Shown: positions 1 to 5,959 of the stretch, piece by piece
How positions within the stretch are numbered: the first letter of the stretch is position 1
How the letters are laid out: every line of letters starts with the position of its first letter
Source of the DNA: Anaerolineae bacterium
GTDB taxonomy: Bacteria > Chloroflexota > Anaerolineae > Anaerolineales > Anaerolineaceae
NCBI GenBank assembly: GCA_016213455.1
Contig: JACRAG010000463.1
Span: 1-6,805, forward strand
Direction of reading: 5' to 3'
DNA: 6,805 bases
Translations under genes and position numbers: made by a program
The notes under the pieces: generated by a model
Databases searched by the model: none
Told to the model about the DNA's origin: nothing
What the model saw: the letters and a program-made list of their open reading frames with translations, nothing else

Positions 1-1945
1 CCAGGTCTCCCTGGGCGAGTTTCAGGCGGGCCAGAAACACCTCGCAGAGAATGAAGCGGTCAATCACCTGGATATCATATTGCCGGGCCAACTGGATGCT
101 CTGTTGTGCATGCCGTTCCGCGGCATCCAGGTCATTCCATTCGTAGCGGATCCGCGCCAACCCCAGATGGGCTTCATGGATAATTTGCTGGGGGTGCTCG
201 CCGGCAAGCCGCAAAACATTTTGGTAGGTCTCGGCGGCCTGGTGGAGCTGGTTGTCCGCTTCCTGAACGTTGCCCAAACCAATGGACGCCAGGATGAGGG
301 TGAAAACGGCGCCGGATTGCTTGCTCAAGGTAATCGATTCCAACAATGCTTGGCGGGCCTGGATGCGGTCTCCCTGAAGAATGCAGGCATACCCCATCGT
401 CCAATAGGCGTTTGCACGGGTGAACAGACTGCTGGCGCTCAGGTGCGCCAGTGCGCGCTGTGATTGGGCCAGCATCGCCTGCATATCGTAACGGGTGAGC
501 GCCAGGGTGGCCCTGGCAGCCGCAATTTGACCGGTGAGGTTGCGCGCCTTATCGTCCGGTGCTGTGCCTTGCAGGGCGGCATCCAGAGCGGATTCGGCGC
601 GCTGCAGTTTTTCTTCCACGCCATCCGTCCGTCCGGCGATCAGCAGCAGTGCCGCATTCCTCCACCATAACGAGGGCCTGGAATTCAACACTTCCATGGG
701 GAGAGACTCCAGCCAATCCAGTAAGGGAGTCACCCCGCCGCTGAAATGGAGCGGAATGCCTTTTCCATCAATCAGCCGCTCGGCACGATCGATATCCTGG
801 GCAGCCGCGGCGTGCCGAAATGCCTCGAGCTGCAACCCATGATCCTCGAACCACTGACTGGCGCGGATATGCAGCTCTTTCGCTCGATTTTCTGTTGTGG
901 ACGAGGCGGATTTTTGGTGGAATCGCTGCCGCAGGATATCCGCGAAGAGATGGTGATACCGGTACCAGCGCCGTTCGCTGTCCAGCGGTACGATGAACAG
1001 GTTTCCACGTTCGAGGAATTCCAGGGTTTCTTGTCCGGAACCGGAGGGGTTGAGGAGAACGGCATCACAGAGGGAACCGCATAGCCGGTCAAGGATGGCG
1101 GTATTCAGCAGAAAGTTTTGTACGCTGGCTGGCTGTTGGTGCAGAACCTCTTCGACCAGGTAGTCCATCACAAAGCGATTGCTTCCAGAAAACGATTGGA
1201 TGAACCCTGCCGTATCTTTGTGCCCCATCATGGATATTGCTGCCAGCTGCAAGCCGGCAATCCAGCCTTCGGTTCGGGCTTCCAATAGGGCGATGTCATC
1301 CGCGGAGAGATTCAGACCCATCACCTGGTTGAGAAAAGCGGCGGCTTCGGTGGACGTAAAACGCAAGTCGGCAGCGCGCAGTTCAGTCAATTGACCCCTG
1401 GCCCGGAAGCGGGACAGGGAGAGGTTTGGATCCTCGCGGGTGGTGATGACCAGGTGCATTTGAGGCGGCAGATGATCGAGGATGAAGGTAACCGCATGGT
1501 CAACCGGTTTGGATTCGATCACATGGTAGTCGTCGAGGACGAGAATGAAATCACCGGGGTGGGCGGTCATCTCATTAAACAAGGCTGTCAGAACCAGGTC
1601 AACCGCCGGCGGCTGCGGGGACTGCAGCATTCCCAATACGCTATCCCCCAAATGCTGATCGATCGTTTGTAGAGCGGCGACAAGGTAAGTCAGAAAGCGG
1701 ATGGGATCATTATCTTCTTCGTCCAATGAAAGCCACGCGGCTGGCGTTTCGCACTGCCTGATCCACTCGCCGACCAGTGTCGTTTTTCCAAAGCCTGCCG
1801 GAGCCGAGATGAGAGTCAGCTTGCGGTTTTGATCCTTATTCCGGCACAGGCCATCGTTTAGGCGCTCCAAGAGGTGTTGTCGAAGCACAACTTTGAAGCG
1901 GCCTGGCGGAATAAACAACTTGGTTGTCAAAACTGGCAATGACAT
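1..1945 (-). CDS. MalT/LuxR-type ATP-dependent transcriptional regulator, N-terminal 648 residues (C-terminus outside window)
   Basis: The frame is open from an ATG at 1945 to the window edge with no stop. It matches the MalT-like branch of STAND ATPase regulators, which bind ATP, oligomerise on an inducer signal and activate transcription through a C-terminal LuxR-type helix-turn-helix. Visible parts: Walker A APAGFGKTT at residues 48-56; Walker B ILVLDDYH near 134-141; the sensor-like VITTREDPNLSLSRFRARG near 166-184; the family signature NLFIVPLDSERRWYRYHHLFAD near 315-336. From about residue 350 the protein becomes alanine-rich and helical with TPR-like pairs, the usual ligand-sensing region. 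Family members run to about 850-950 residues, so some 200-300 residues including the presumed DNA-binding domain are missing here; the LuxR domain is therefore expected, not seen. Its target genes cannot be told. It is transcribed away from everything else in the window. Confidence 0.93.
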   Translation of the reverse strand, partial: MSLPVLTTKLFIPPGRFKVVLRQHLLERLNDGLCRNKDQNRKLTLISAPAGFGKTTLVGEWIRQCETPAAWLSLDEEDNDPIRFLTYLVAALQTIDQHLGDSVLGMLQSPQPPAVDLVLTALFNEMTAHPGDFILVLDDYHVIESKPVDHAVTFILDHLPPQMHLVITTREDPNLSLSRFRARGQLTELRAADLRFTSTEAAAFLNQVMGLNLSADDIALLEARTEGWIAGLQLAAISMMGHKDTAGFIQSFSGSNRFVMDYLVEEVLHQQPASVQNFLLNTAILDRLCGSLCDAVLLNPSGSGQETLEFLERGNLFIVPLDSERRWYRYHHLFADILRQRFHQKSASSTTENRAKELHIRASQWFEDHGLQLEAFRHAAAAQDIDRAERLIDGKGIPLHFSGGVTPLLDWLESLPMEVLNSRPSLWWRNAALLLIAGRTDGVEEKLQRAESALDAALQGTAPDDKARNLTGQIAAARATLALTRYDMQAMLAQSQRALAHLSASSLFTRANAYWTMGYACILQGDRIQARQALLESITLSKQSGAVFTLILASIGLGNVQEADNQLHQAAETYQNVLRLAGEHPQQIIHEAHLGLARIRYEWNDLDAAERHAQQSIQLARQYDIQVIDRFILCEVFLARLKLAQGDL

Positions 1946-1957
1946 AGGTCTATTATA
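1946..1957 (-). promoter_or_regulatory. Perfect -10 box placed for a leaderless transcript
   Basis: On the minus strand a consensus TATAAT (1957-1952) is followed by six bases (AGACCT) and then the ATG of the MalT-like regulator. A -10 hexamer at this distance puts the transcription start at or next to the A of the ATG, the layout of leaderless mRNAs. There is no Shine-Dalgarno between box and start, and no good -35 hexamer 16-18 bases further up (that stretch is GCGCGC-like). A TTGGCG lies only seven bases above the box, too close to act as -35. Confidence 0.6.
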
Positions 1958-2187
1958 AAACACTCGCCAATGGAGCGCGCGAGGCTGGGTTCACTGCGGC
2001 GCCGCGTGGGCCAACCGGCTGAAGTCGATGGGTTGGAGCGGGTTGGGTGCGAACCGTGCCGACAATGGCCTGGGCGACCGGTTTCGGCAAATCAGGCGCG
2101 TTTTTTCATTGGATGAAAATCCATCCCGTAGAAATTTGAGCATTCAAAATAATTCATTTCTGTTTTAGCGCGGTTTTTTCCAGCAGG
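1958..2187. other. Non-coding gap between the regulator and the VanZ-like gene
   Basis: I find no credible gene here. It holds a 10-bp perfect palindrome GCGGCGCCGC (1996-2005), a possible weak hairpin GCCTG/CAGGC (2068-2072 with 2093-2097) followed by six T on the plus strand, a small TGGAT-GAAA-ATCCA hairpin (2110-2123), and a second plus-strand T-run (2173-2178). The right part, about 2100-2180, is clearly more AT-rich than the surroundings. The T-runs face the wrong way to terminate the VanZ-like gene and no plus-strand gene ends here. Confidence 0.5.
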
Positions 2188-2586
2188 TCACGACGAGGAC
2201 CCAGGACGCCTGATCAGGCTGTATGAGGTGTTATTGATCCACCACCCCAGTTTGCCCAGGAGGACTATTCCTGCCAGGCTGGCGAGCAGGTCTGTCAGGT
2301 CGGGGTGCCGCGTGCCAAACCAGGACTGTGAGATCTCTTCTAAAGCCACCAGAACAGCGACCAGCCAGAGTGCCAGGATGTGGCGGCGGTCGGCGCCCGC
2401 CGGCAAGGCCAGGTTGACCAGCAGACTCAGCCCCCCCATCAGCAAGAAATGGCCTAATTTATCACCATTTGGAAAATCGATCAGAACCGTGATGAATCCA
2501 GGCAGGCGCCCTTGGTCTGCAAGGACGACGATGACGAGGATGAATACCGTGAAGACAGCTGCCAGGAGGATGGTTGCTTTTTTCAT
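2188..2586 (-). CDS. VanZ-family membrane protein
   Basis: A complete 132-residue protein, ATG to TGA. It has the VanZ-like layout of four hydrophobic helices: about residues 4-24, 44-62, 69-88 and 97-115. The family's polar features are in place: DKLGHF (42-47) at the start of helix 2, EEISQ (83-87) at the end of helix 3, and RHPDLTDLLASLAGI (93-107) leading into helix 4. VanZ was named for low-level teicoplanin resistance in enterococci, but most relatives are short envelope proteins of unknown biochemical role, so resistance should not be assumed. Length is normal for a minimal family member. No clear Shine-Dalgarno precedes the ATG; the nearest purine run (GAAAGGA) is too far upstream. 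No obvious partner is adjacent. Family assignment is firm; function is unknown. Confidence 0.85.
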   Translation of the reverse strand: MKKATILLAAVFTVFILVIVVLADQGRLPGFITVLIDFPNGDKLGHFLLMGGLSLLVNLALPAGADRRHILALWLVAVLVALEEISQSWFGTRHPDLTDLLASLAGIVLLGKLGWWINNTSYSLIRRPGSSS

Positions 2587-2724
2587 CGGAGTTGATTTGC
2601 CAATCCTTTCTTCAACCGAAGCAGAAAGATCATCACCGTGCCAAAAGGCCAGGCTAAGAATCTACAGCCGAGCATACGGTGAACCCAATGCGGCATCAAG
2701 CACTCAAGTGAATCGAAAGACCGG

Positions 2725-2744
2725 CGCGGGTATTGGGACCCGCG
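2725..2744. repeat. Perfect 7-bp inverted repeat (hairpin or operator)
   Basis: CGCGGGT and ACCCGCG flank a six-base loop, ATTGGG. No T-run follows on either strand, so an intrinsic terminator is unlikely. It lies about 140 bases above the VanZ-like start and could be an operator. The loop side overlaps a short direct repeat GTATTGGG (2730-2737 and 2749-2756). Confidence 0.45.
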
Positions 2745-2913
2745 TCCTGTATTGGGGGGTATTCTGTCAGGTTTTGACCTTACTCTCGAAATGAATGGCG
2801 CCAGGGACGAGCCGGATTGTGAAGAAGAAGGTGTTTGCCTGATTCGATGGAATAAATACAAAATAAAGGTCTCTGCGAATACGCCGTAAAGGTGGACTGT
2901 CTATCATTTGAAA

Positions 2914-2950
2914 TGCAGATGAACAGTTCGTTGGTTCATCGCAGATAGGA
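2914..2950 (+). promoter_or_regulatory. Leader hairpin followed by the Shine-Dalgarno of the repeat-protein gene
   Basis: GATGAAC (2918-2924) pairs perfectly with GTTCATC (2934-2940) around a nine-base loop, and TGC (2914-2916) pairs with GCA (2941-2943) across one bulged A. Four bases later comes AGGA (2947-2950), nine bases ahead of the ATG at 2960. This AGGA is why I choose 2960 rather than the internal ATG at residue 10, which has none. The stem ends next to the ribosome binding site and could affect its access or protect the mRNA 5' end. Confidence 0.55.
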
Positions 2951-2959
2951 AAACTAAAA

Positions 2960-3514
2960 ATGAAAACTCATCTTTCAAACGAATTTATGCCATCGCAGAA
3001 ACCTTACCACGCGAAACGCAAACCGGTTTTCAATGGCGCCTTTTTCAAGAATCTGCTGGTTGTGGCAGGGATTCTGCTGATCGCACTGGTGGTTATCTTG
3101 AATGGATCGCCTGCGAAGCCATTGGTGCGCTCAAACATCGCGCCGGTGCAGGTGTACGATGCTTCTGACGCCATGCGGCAGGCTGTTGTCTATTCGTGGG
3201 AGATGCCAGTCAAGCCACGCAGCGAAGTCTACGATGCGACCGCAGCGATGGAGAAATCGGTGATCTATGCGTGGGAGATGCCAGTCAAACCGCGCAACAA
3301 CTATTACGACGCGACCGCAGCGATGGAGGAATCGGTAGTCTACCCCTGGGAAGTGCCGGTCAAACCGCGCGGCGCGGTCTACGATGCGACTGCAGCGATG
3401 GAGGAATCGGTAGTCTACCCTTGGGAAGTGCCGGTCAAACCGCGCGGTGCGGTCTACGATGCGACCGCGGTGATGGAGGAATCGGTAGTTTACCCTTGGG
3501 AAGTGCCGGACTAG
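2960..3514 (+). CDS. Single-pass membrane protein with five tandem 25-residue repeats, unknown function
   Basis: I do not recognise this 184-residue protein. Residues 1-30 are basic (HAKRK at 17-21, K30); residues 31-47 (NLLVVAGILLIALVVIL) form one strong membrane helix. By the positive-inside rule the N-terminus is cytoplasmic and the rest outside. After a short linker, residues 65-184 are five repeats starting at 65, 90, 115, 140 and 165. The core reads YDATAAMEESV, then YPWEVPVKPR. The last copy is cut to 20 residues by TAG. Each unit has one invariant Trp, paired Tyr, acidic residues in the first half and a Pro/Lys/Arg end, suggesting short structured modules or an extended stalk. Differences between repeats 3, 4 and 5 are mostly at third codon positions, which supports this frame over the others that are also open. 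AGGA precedes the start. A cell-wall or surface-interaction role is only a guess. Confidence 0.75.
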   Translation: MKTHLSNEFMPSQKPYHAKRKPVFNGAFFKNLLVVAGILLIALVVILNGSPAKPLVRSNIAPVQVYDASDAMRQAVVYSWEMPVKPRSEVYDATAAMEKSVIYAWEMPVKPRNNYYDATAAMEESVVYPWEVPVKPRGAVYDATAAMEESVVYPWEVPVKPRGAVYDATAVMEESVVYPWEVPD

Positions 3515-3526
3515 CCGCGCTCCAGT
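3152..3526 (+). repeat. Five-copy 75-bp in-frame tandem repeat
   Basis: Units begin at 3152, 3227, 3302, 3377 and 3452 with an exact 75-base period. Units 3, 4 and 5 are close copies (units 3 and 4 differ at roughly seven bases); units 1 and 2 are more diverged, so the array appears to have grown at its 3' end. DNA similarity continues past the stop codon: the fifth unit still shows CCGCGC (3515-3520) in register where earlier units encode the PR of the KPR motif. Because the period is divisible by three, every frame without a stop in one unit stays open through the array. Confidence 0.93.
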
Positions 3527-3831
3527 TGTTAAAAGTTGTTGAGTTATCCAAGAATACGGATTCTTTTGACCAGGAACCGATGCTGCTGGCGTGGGTTTCA
3601 CTGTATATCCAACGCGGTCAACTGGAACAAGCTGCCCGGGTCCTCGGGGCATTGGACGAGTTTTACCAGCAATCTGCCGGCGCGCTTGTGCCAAGCGAGC
3701 GCGCCGATCACGATGCCGATCTGGCTGCGGCGCGCACACAACTGGGCGAAGCAGTCTTTGCGCAGGCCTGGCAGGCGGGCCAGGCGATGACGATTGAGCA
3801 GATCCTGGAGTTTGTGCGGCTGAATCCATAG
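3514..3831 (+). pseudogene. C-terminal remnant of a BTAD/AfsR- or MalT-like TPR regulator
   Basis: In the frame starting at 3514 about 105 residues read as the very end of a TPR-type signalling regulator. AALQLLKVVELS leads into a TPR-like pair of helices (LLAWVSLYIQRGQLEQAARVL). The tail has PSERADHDADLAAARTQLGE and then FAQAWQAGQAMTIEQILEFV. This resembles the LGE-x-AFAxAWAxGRxLxLEQA ending common in AfsR/SARP-like and MalT-like proteins of Chloroflexota and Actinomycetota. Intact members have several hundred residues or more; here the N-terminal bulk and any DNA-binding or ATPase part are absent. Homology starts right where the tandem repeats stop, in a different frame, so a recombination or deletion joint is likely. 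An internal ATG at 3580 with AGGA at 3572-3575 could express 83 residues, but decay seems likelier. Confidence 0.65.
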
Positions 3832-3987
3832 CGGTCGGTGAATGGGCGAGACGATTGTTCCTGCTGGGGGAAAAATTCAAAGCCTTTTTCAAGATCTGCC
3901 TGACGCCAGGGTGTCGGCGGTGCCGGGGTATGTCAGCTTGAACACGAGGCGGATTGAAAATCGGTTTTTGCTGCCTCGCGGGGGAAA

Positions 3988-4022
3988 GCACAAACACACC
4001 CCCAAAAGGAGTGTGTTTGTGC
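3988..4022 (-). terminator. Hairpin just after the serine hydrolase stop, probable terminator
   Basis: GCACAAACACAC (3988-3999) and GTGTGTTTGTGC (4011-4022) are perfect 12-bp inverted arms; two more C-G pairs are possible inside after one mismatch. On the minus strand the stem begins four bases after the TAA of the hydrolase gene and is followed by only TTT and then C, so the U-tract is poor. It may act as a weak terminator, an RNA 3' end stabiliser, or a two-way block between the convergent repeat-gene/remnant unit and the hydrolase. Confidence 0.6.
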
Positions 4023-4026
4023 CTCA

Positions 4027-5832
4027 TTACAGGTTTCCACCGAGCACGTTGAGGCTCCACAACAGCCATACGAAGGCTGCCGTGGAGAGGGCAACCAGGG
4101 TGTAGTGGATCCGACGGCTGAGTGCCCATTTCTCATGCCTCCAGGCGGATACGGTGATCCCAATCACGGTCAGCGTCCAGGGGATGGTAAGCCAGGACAA
4201 AACAGAGATAATCGTTACCATGCGCTGATGGTAAACAAAGCGATCTGCCAGCGTCAGCAACACACTGAAAAACCAACCCAACAGGGCTACGTCAAACAGG
4301 CTCAAGCCTGCAGCCAGCCACCAGGCCCTGCGTTCTGCGATGGGGTGGGTTTTGTGGCGCAGGGTGATCACCAGTCCGGCGATCCAGGAGGTGAGAAAAA
4401 CAAACAAGCTGACCCCGATCAACGGGAAAACCAGGATGGGTGTCTCGAACCAGGGAACCTGGAAGAAAGCCAATGGGCCTGCAACCAACCAGCGCTTCCC
4501 GTCTGCATCCTGTTTGAAAGCCAGTACACGGTCGCCGTCGACCTGTCTAAAGAGACCGGGTTCCGTTTCTCGATAATCCCAACCTGCAAAGGTCAAGCGG
4601 CCTTGCTCAATTTCGACTTCAATGGCCTGCGTATAGCGGACCGCAATTTGGGCGGTCGTGTGAGCGCTGCGTGCAGGAACATACATGCCGTTGAATGTCT
4701 TTGCCCGGTCTGCCCAATCTACCAGCGGCTGTGCATCAAGAGGCGGGCGGGTATCCGGGAAGAAGGTGTCCATGAAGCGCTGGAGGATCATGCGTCCGTC
4801 CGCGGGGGGCGTGTTGTATGAGACCACCAGTCCCAGGTTCTGGTCTGGGATGAGCGCCAGGATGGTGGTAAAACGTGCGCTTTCCCCCATGTGCCACAGC
4901 ACGCGCTGCCCATTAAACCGCATGTCCAGGAAGCCATACGCCATGCTGCTCATCTGTGGATGGTGGCTGAACTGAGGGCTATGAATCTGGTCCACCCATT
5001 CGGTGGGCATGATGCAGGACCCGTCCACGCAGCCGCCGTTCAGGTGCGCGATCATGAAGCGGCTGAGGTCGGTGACGGTTGTTCGCACGGGGGCGCAGGG
5101 CACGGCAGCCGTCCACTCAAAGTCCAACGGCTGGTAGCGGCCATTGTTGTACGAATAGCCTTTGGAAAGGTCTGTCACAAACTGGCCTGGCAGGGCATTG
5201 CCGACAAAGCTGTGCGTCATGCCCAGCGGCTGGAGCAGATTTTCGCTGAGATAGGCTTCATAAGATTGGCCTGAAACGCGCTCGATGATGTAGCCGGCCA
5301 GAGCCGTGCCGTAATTCGAGTAGGCCGAAACCGTTCCTGGTGGGTAGACTCGCGTGGGCATATTGCGCAGCAGGTGGTCACGTAATGGCAGGAGATTGCG
5401 TGGGTCGTCCAGCAGCAGTGAGTTGAAGTCCTCCTCGAAACCCGCCGTGTGAGTCATCAGGTGGTGGAGGGTGATCGGCTCGGGGAAGGTGCCCGGTATT
5501 TCAAAGTCCAGGTATTGGTTTACATCCGCGTGCAAATCCAGCTTTCCCTGACCGGCGAGCTGCATCACCGCTGTCCAGGTGAACAGCTTGCCATCAGACC
5601 CGATAAAAAAGAGAGTCTCGTTTGCTTGAACGGGGATCTGCTTTTCGAGGTCGGCATACCCGTACCCCCTGGCAAAAACGAGCTCGCTGCCCTGCACCAC
5701 AGCCACTGTTGCCCCGGCGATGTGCTCTTGCGCCAGCTGCTCAGGCAACTGGGCGTCGAAAAAGGCCGCCAGATCTGCCGGCGCGGGTTGACTGGTGGTT
5801 CCGGTTGCAGCCTGGACCGGGTAAACCAGCAA
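4027..5832 (-). CDS. Serine hydrolase, class C beta-lactamase/PBP-like family, with C-terminal four-helix membrane domain
   Basis: The catalytic domain, about residues 20-360 counted from a TTG at 5832, belongs to the beta-lactamase/transpeptidase-like fold family (AmpC, D-aminopeptidase and esterase relatives). The nucleophile motif is SDGK, Ser79 and Lys82, in FFIGSDGKLFTWTAVMQL. The second motif is YSN at 171-173. The third, in the KTG position, is HMG at 314-316 (LWHMGESA). LMTHTAGF (125-132) and QPLGMTHS (201-208) are further family landmarks. A small domain (about 375-455) follows, then four membrane helices near 463-489, 503-528, 538-562 and 575-597. The enzyme is expected outside the membrane, with peptidase, esterase or cell-wall activity; antibiotic resistance cannot be inferred. 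The TTG start cuts off an obvious signal peptide encoded upstream in frame, so the true N-terminus is probably longer. The small membrane protein gene upstream runs the same way and may be co-transcribed. Confidence 0.9.
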   Translation of the reverse strand: MLVYPVQAATGTTSQPAPADLAAFFDAQLPEQLAQEHIAGATVAVVQGSELVFARGYGYADLEKQIPVQANETLFFIGSDGKLFTWTAVMQLAGQGKLDLHADVNQYLDFEIPGTFPEPITLHHLMTHTAGFEEDFNSLLLDDPRNLLPLRDHLLRNMPTRVYPPGTVSAYSNYGTALAGYIIERVSGQSYEAYLSENLLQPLGMTHSFVGNALPGQFVTDLSKGYSYNNGRYQPLDFEWTAAVPCAPVRTTVTDLSRFMIAHLNGGCVDGSCIMPTEWVDQIHSPQFSHHPQMSSMAYGFLDMRFNGQRVLWHMGESARFTTILALIPDQNLGLVVSYNTPPADGRMILQRFMDTFFPDTRPPLDAQPLVDWADRAKTFNGMYVPARSAHTTAQIAVRYTQAIEVEIEQGRLTFAGWDYRETEPGLFRQVDGDRVLAFKQDADGKRWLVAGPLAFFQVPWFETPILVFPLIGVSLFVFLTSWIAGLVITLRHKTHPIAERRAWWLAAGLSLFDVALLGWFFSVLLTLADRFVYHQRMVTIISVLSWLTIPWTLTVIGITVSAWRHEKWALSRRIHYTLVALSTAAFVWLLWSLNVLGGNL

Positions 5833-5913
5833 GGCGCAGAATGCAGCCAGGAGAAGGACGAAAAAGGAGCGTGTCCATAAAACGCGATTGTGTAACTTCG
5901 TGATCGTTTGATG
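5833..5913 (-). other. In-frame upstream extension encoding the signal peptide of the serine hydrolase
   Basis: The frame stays open above the TTG at 5832 until a TAG at 5916-5914. It reads TKLHNRVLWTRSF and then continues as VLLLAAFCALLVYPVQA, a basic start, hydrophobic core and VQA cleavage-type end: a textbook signal peptide. It contains no ATG, GTG or TTG. The best-placed possible starts are an ATC at 5904-5902 just before T-K-L, or a CTG at 5850. The ATC might be a mutated or misread ATG. Confidence 0.7.
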
Positions 5914-5959
5914 CTATCCAAACCTGTGATTTCTATCCGTGGAGATGGTTGATGGCAGC

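Larger units (their letters stand above)
2587..2959. other. 373-base stretch with no convincing gene, between divergent VanZ-like and repeat-protein genes
   Basis: The two flanking genes are transcribed away from each other, so both promoters should lie here. A minus-strand frame (2861-2583) is open and its stop overlaps the VanZ start, but it begins at a TTG, has low-complexity content and resembles no family. The stretch holds a 7-bp inverted repeat (2725-2744) and a hairpin beside the ribosome binding site of the plus gene. A weak plus-strand promoter candidate is TTGCCT (2835-2840) with TACAAA (2857-2862), 16 bases apart. The part from about 2850 to 2960 is AT-rich. Confidence 0.5.

Noticed and set aside
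80..1672. Several plus-strand frames of 61-127 residues opposite the MalT-like regulator
   Set aside because: The minus strand encodes continuous, clearly homologous regulator sequence across the whole stretch.
2068..2106. Possible plus-strand intrinsic terminator (GCCTG/CAGGC stem with six T)
   Set aside because: The stem is only five pairs with a long, weakly structured loop, and no plus-strand gene ends here.
2228..2794. Plus-strand 188-residue frame opposite the VanZ-like gene
   Set aside because: Antisense shadow of a well-supported membrane protein; Arg/Ser-rich composition is typical of such shadows.
2583..2861. Minus-strand 92-residue frame overlapping the VanZ-like start (ATGA overlap)
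   Set aside because: TTG start without Shine-Dalgarno, Arg/Ser/Pro-rich low-complexity content and no recognisable motif.
3152..3511. CRISPR array
   Set aside because: The repeats are head to tail with no spacers, are translated, and differ mainly at silent positions.
3196..3513. Plus-strand frame through the repeats joined in frame to the regulator remnant
   Set aside because: The repeat portion (DRSDGGIGSLPLGSAG type) is the wrong frame: the silent wobble changes of the 184-residue frame become residue changes here. Only the part after 3514 resembles a known protein.
3131..4129. Minus-strand open frame of 332 residues through the tandem repeats
   Set aside because: Its length comes from the 75-base period, which keeps a frame open once one unit lacks a stop. 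It overlaps the repeat gene, the regulator remnant and the end of the hydrolase, and matches no family.
4105..4821. Plus-strand 238-residue frame opposite the serine hydrolase
   Set aside because: Shadow of the hydrolase, whose active-site motifs are unambiguous; Gln/Asn/Pro-rich composition without domains.
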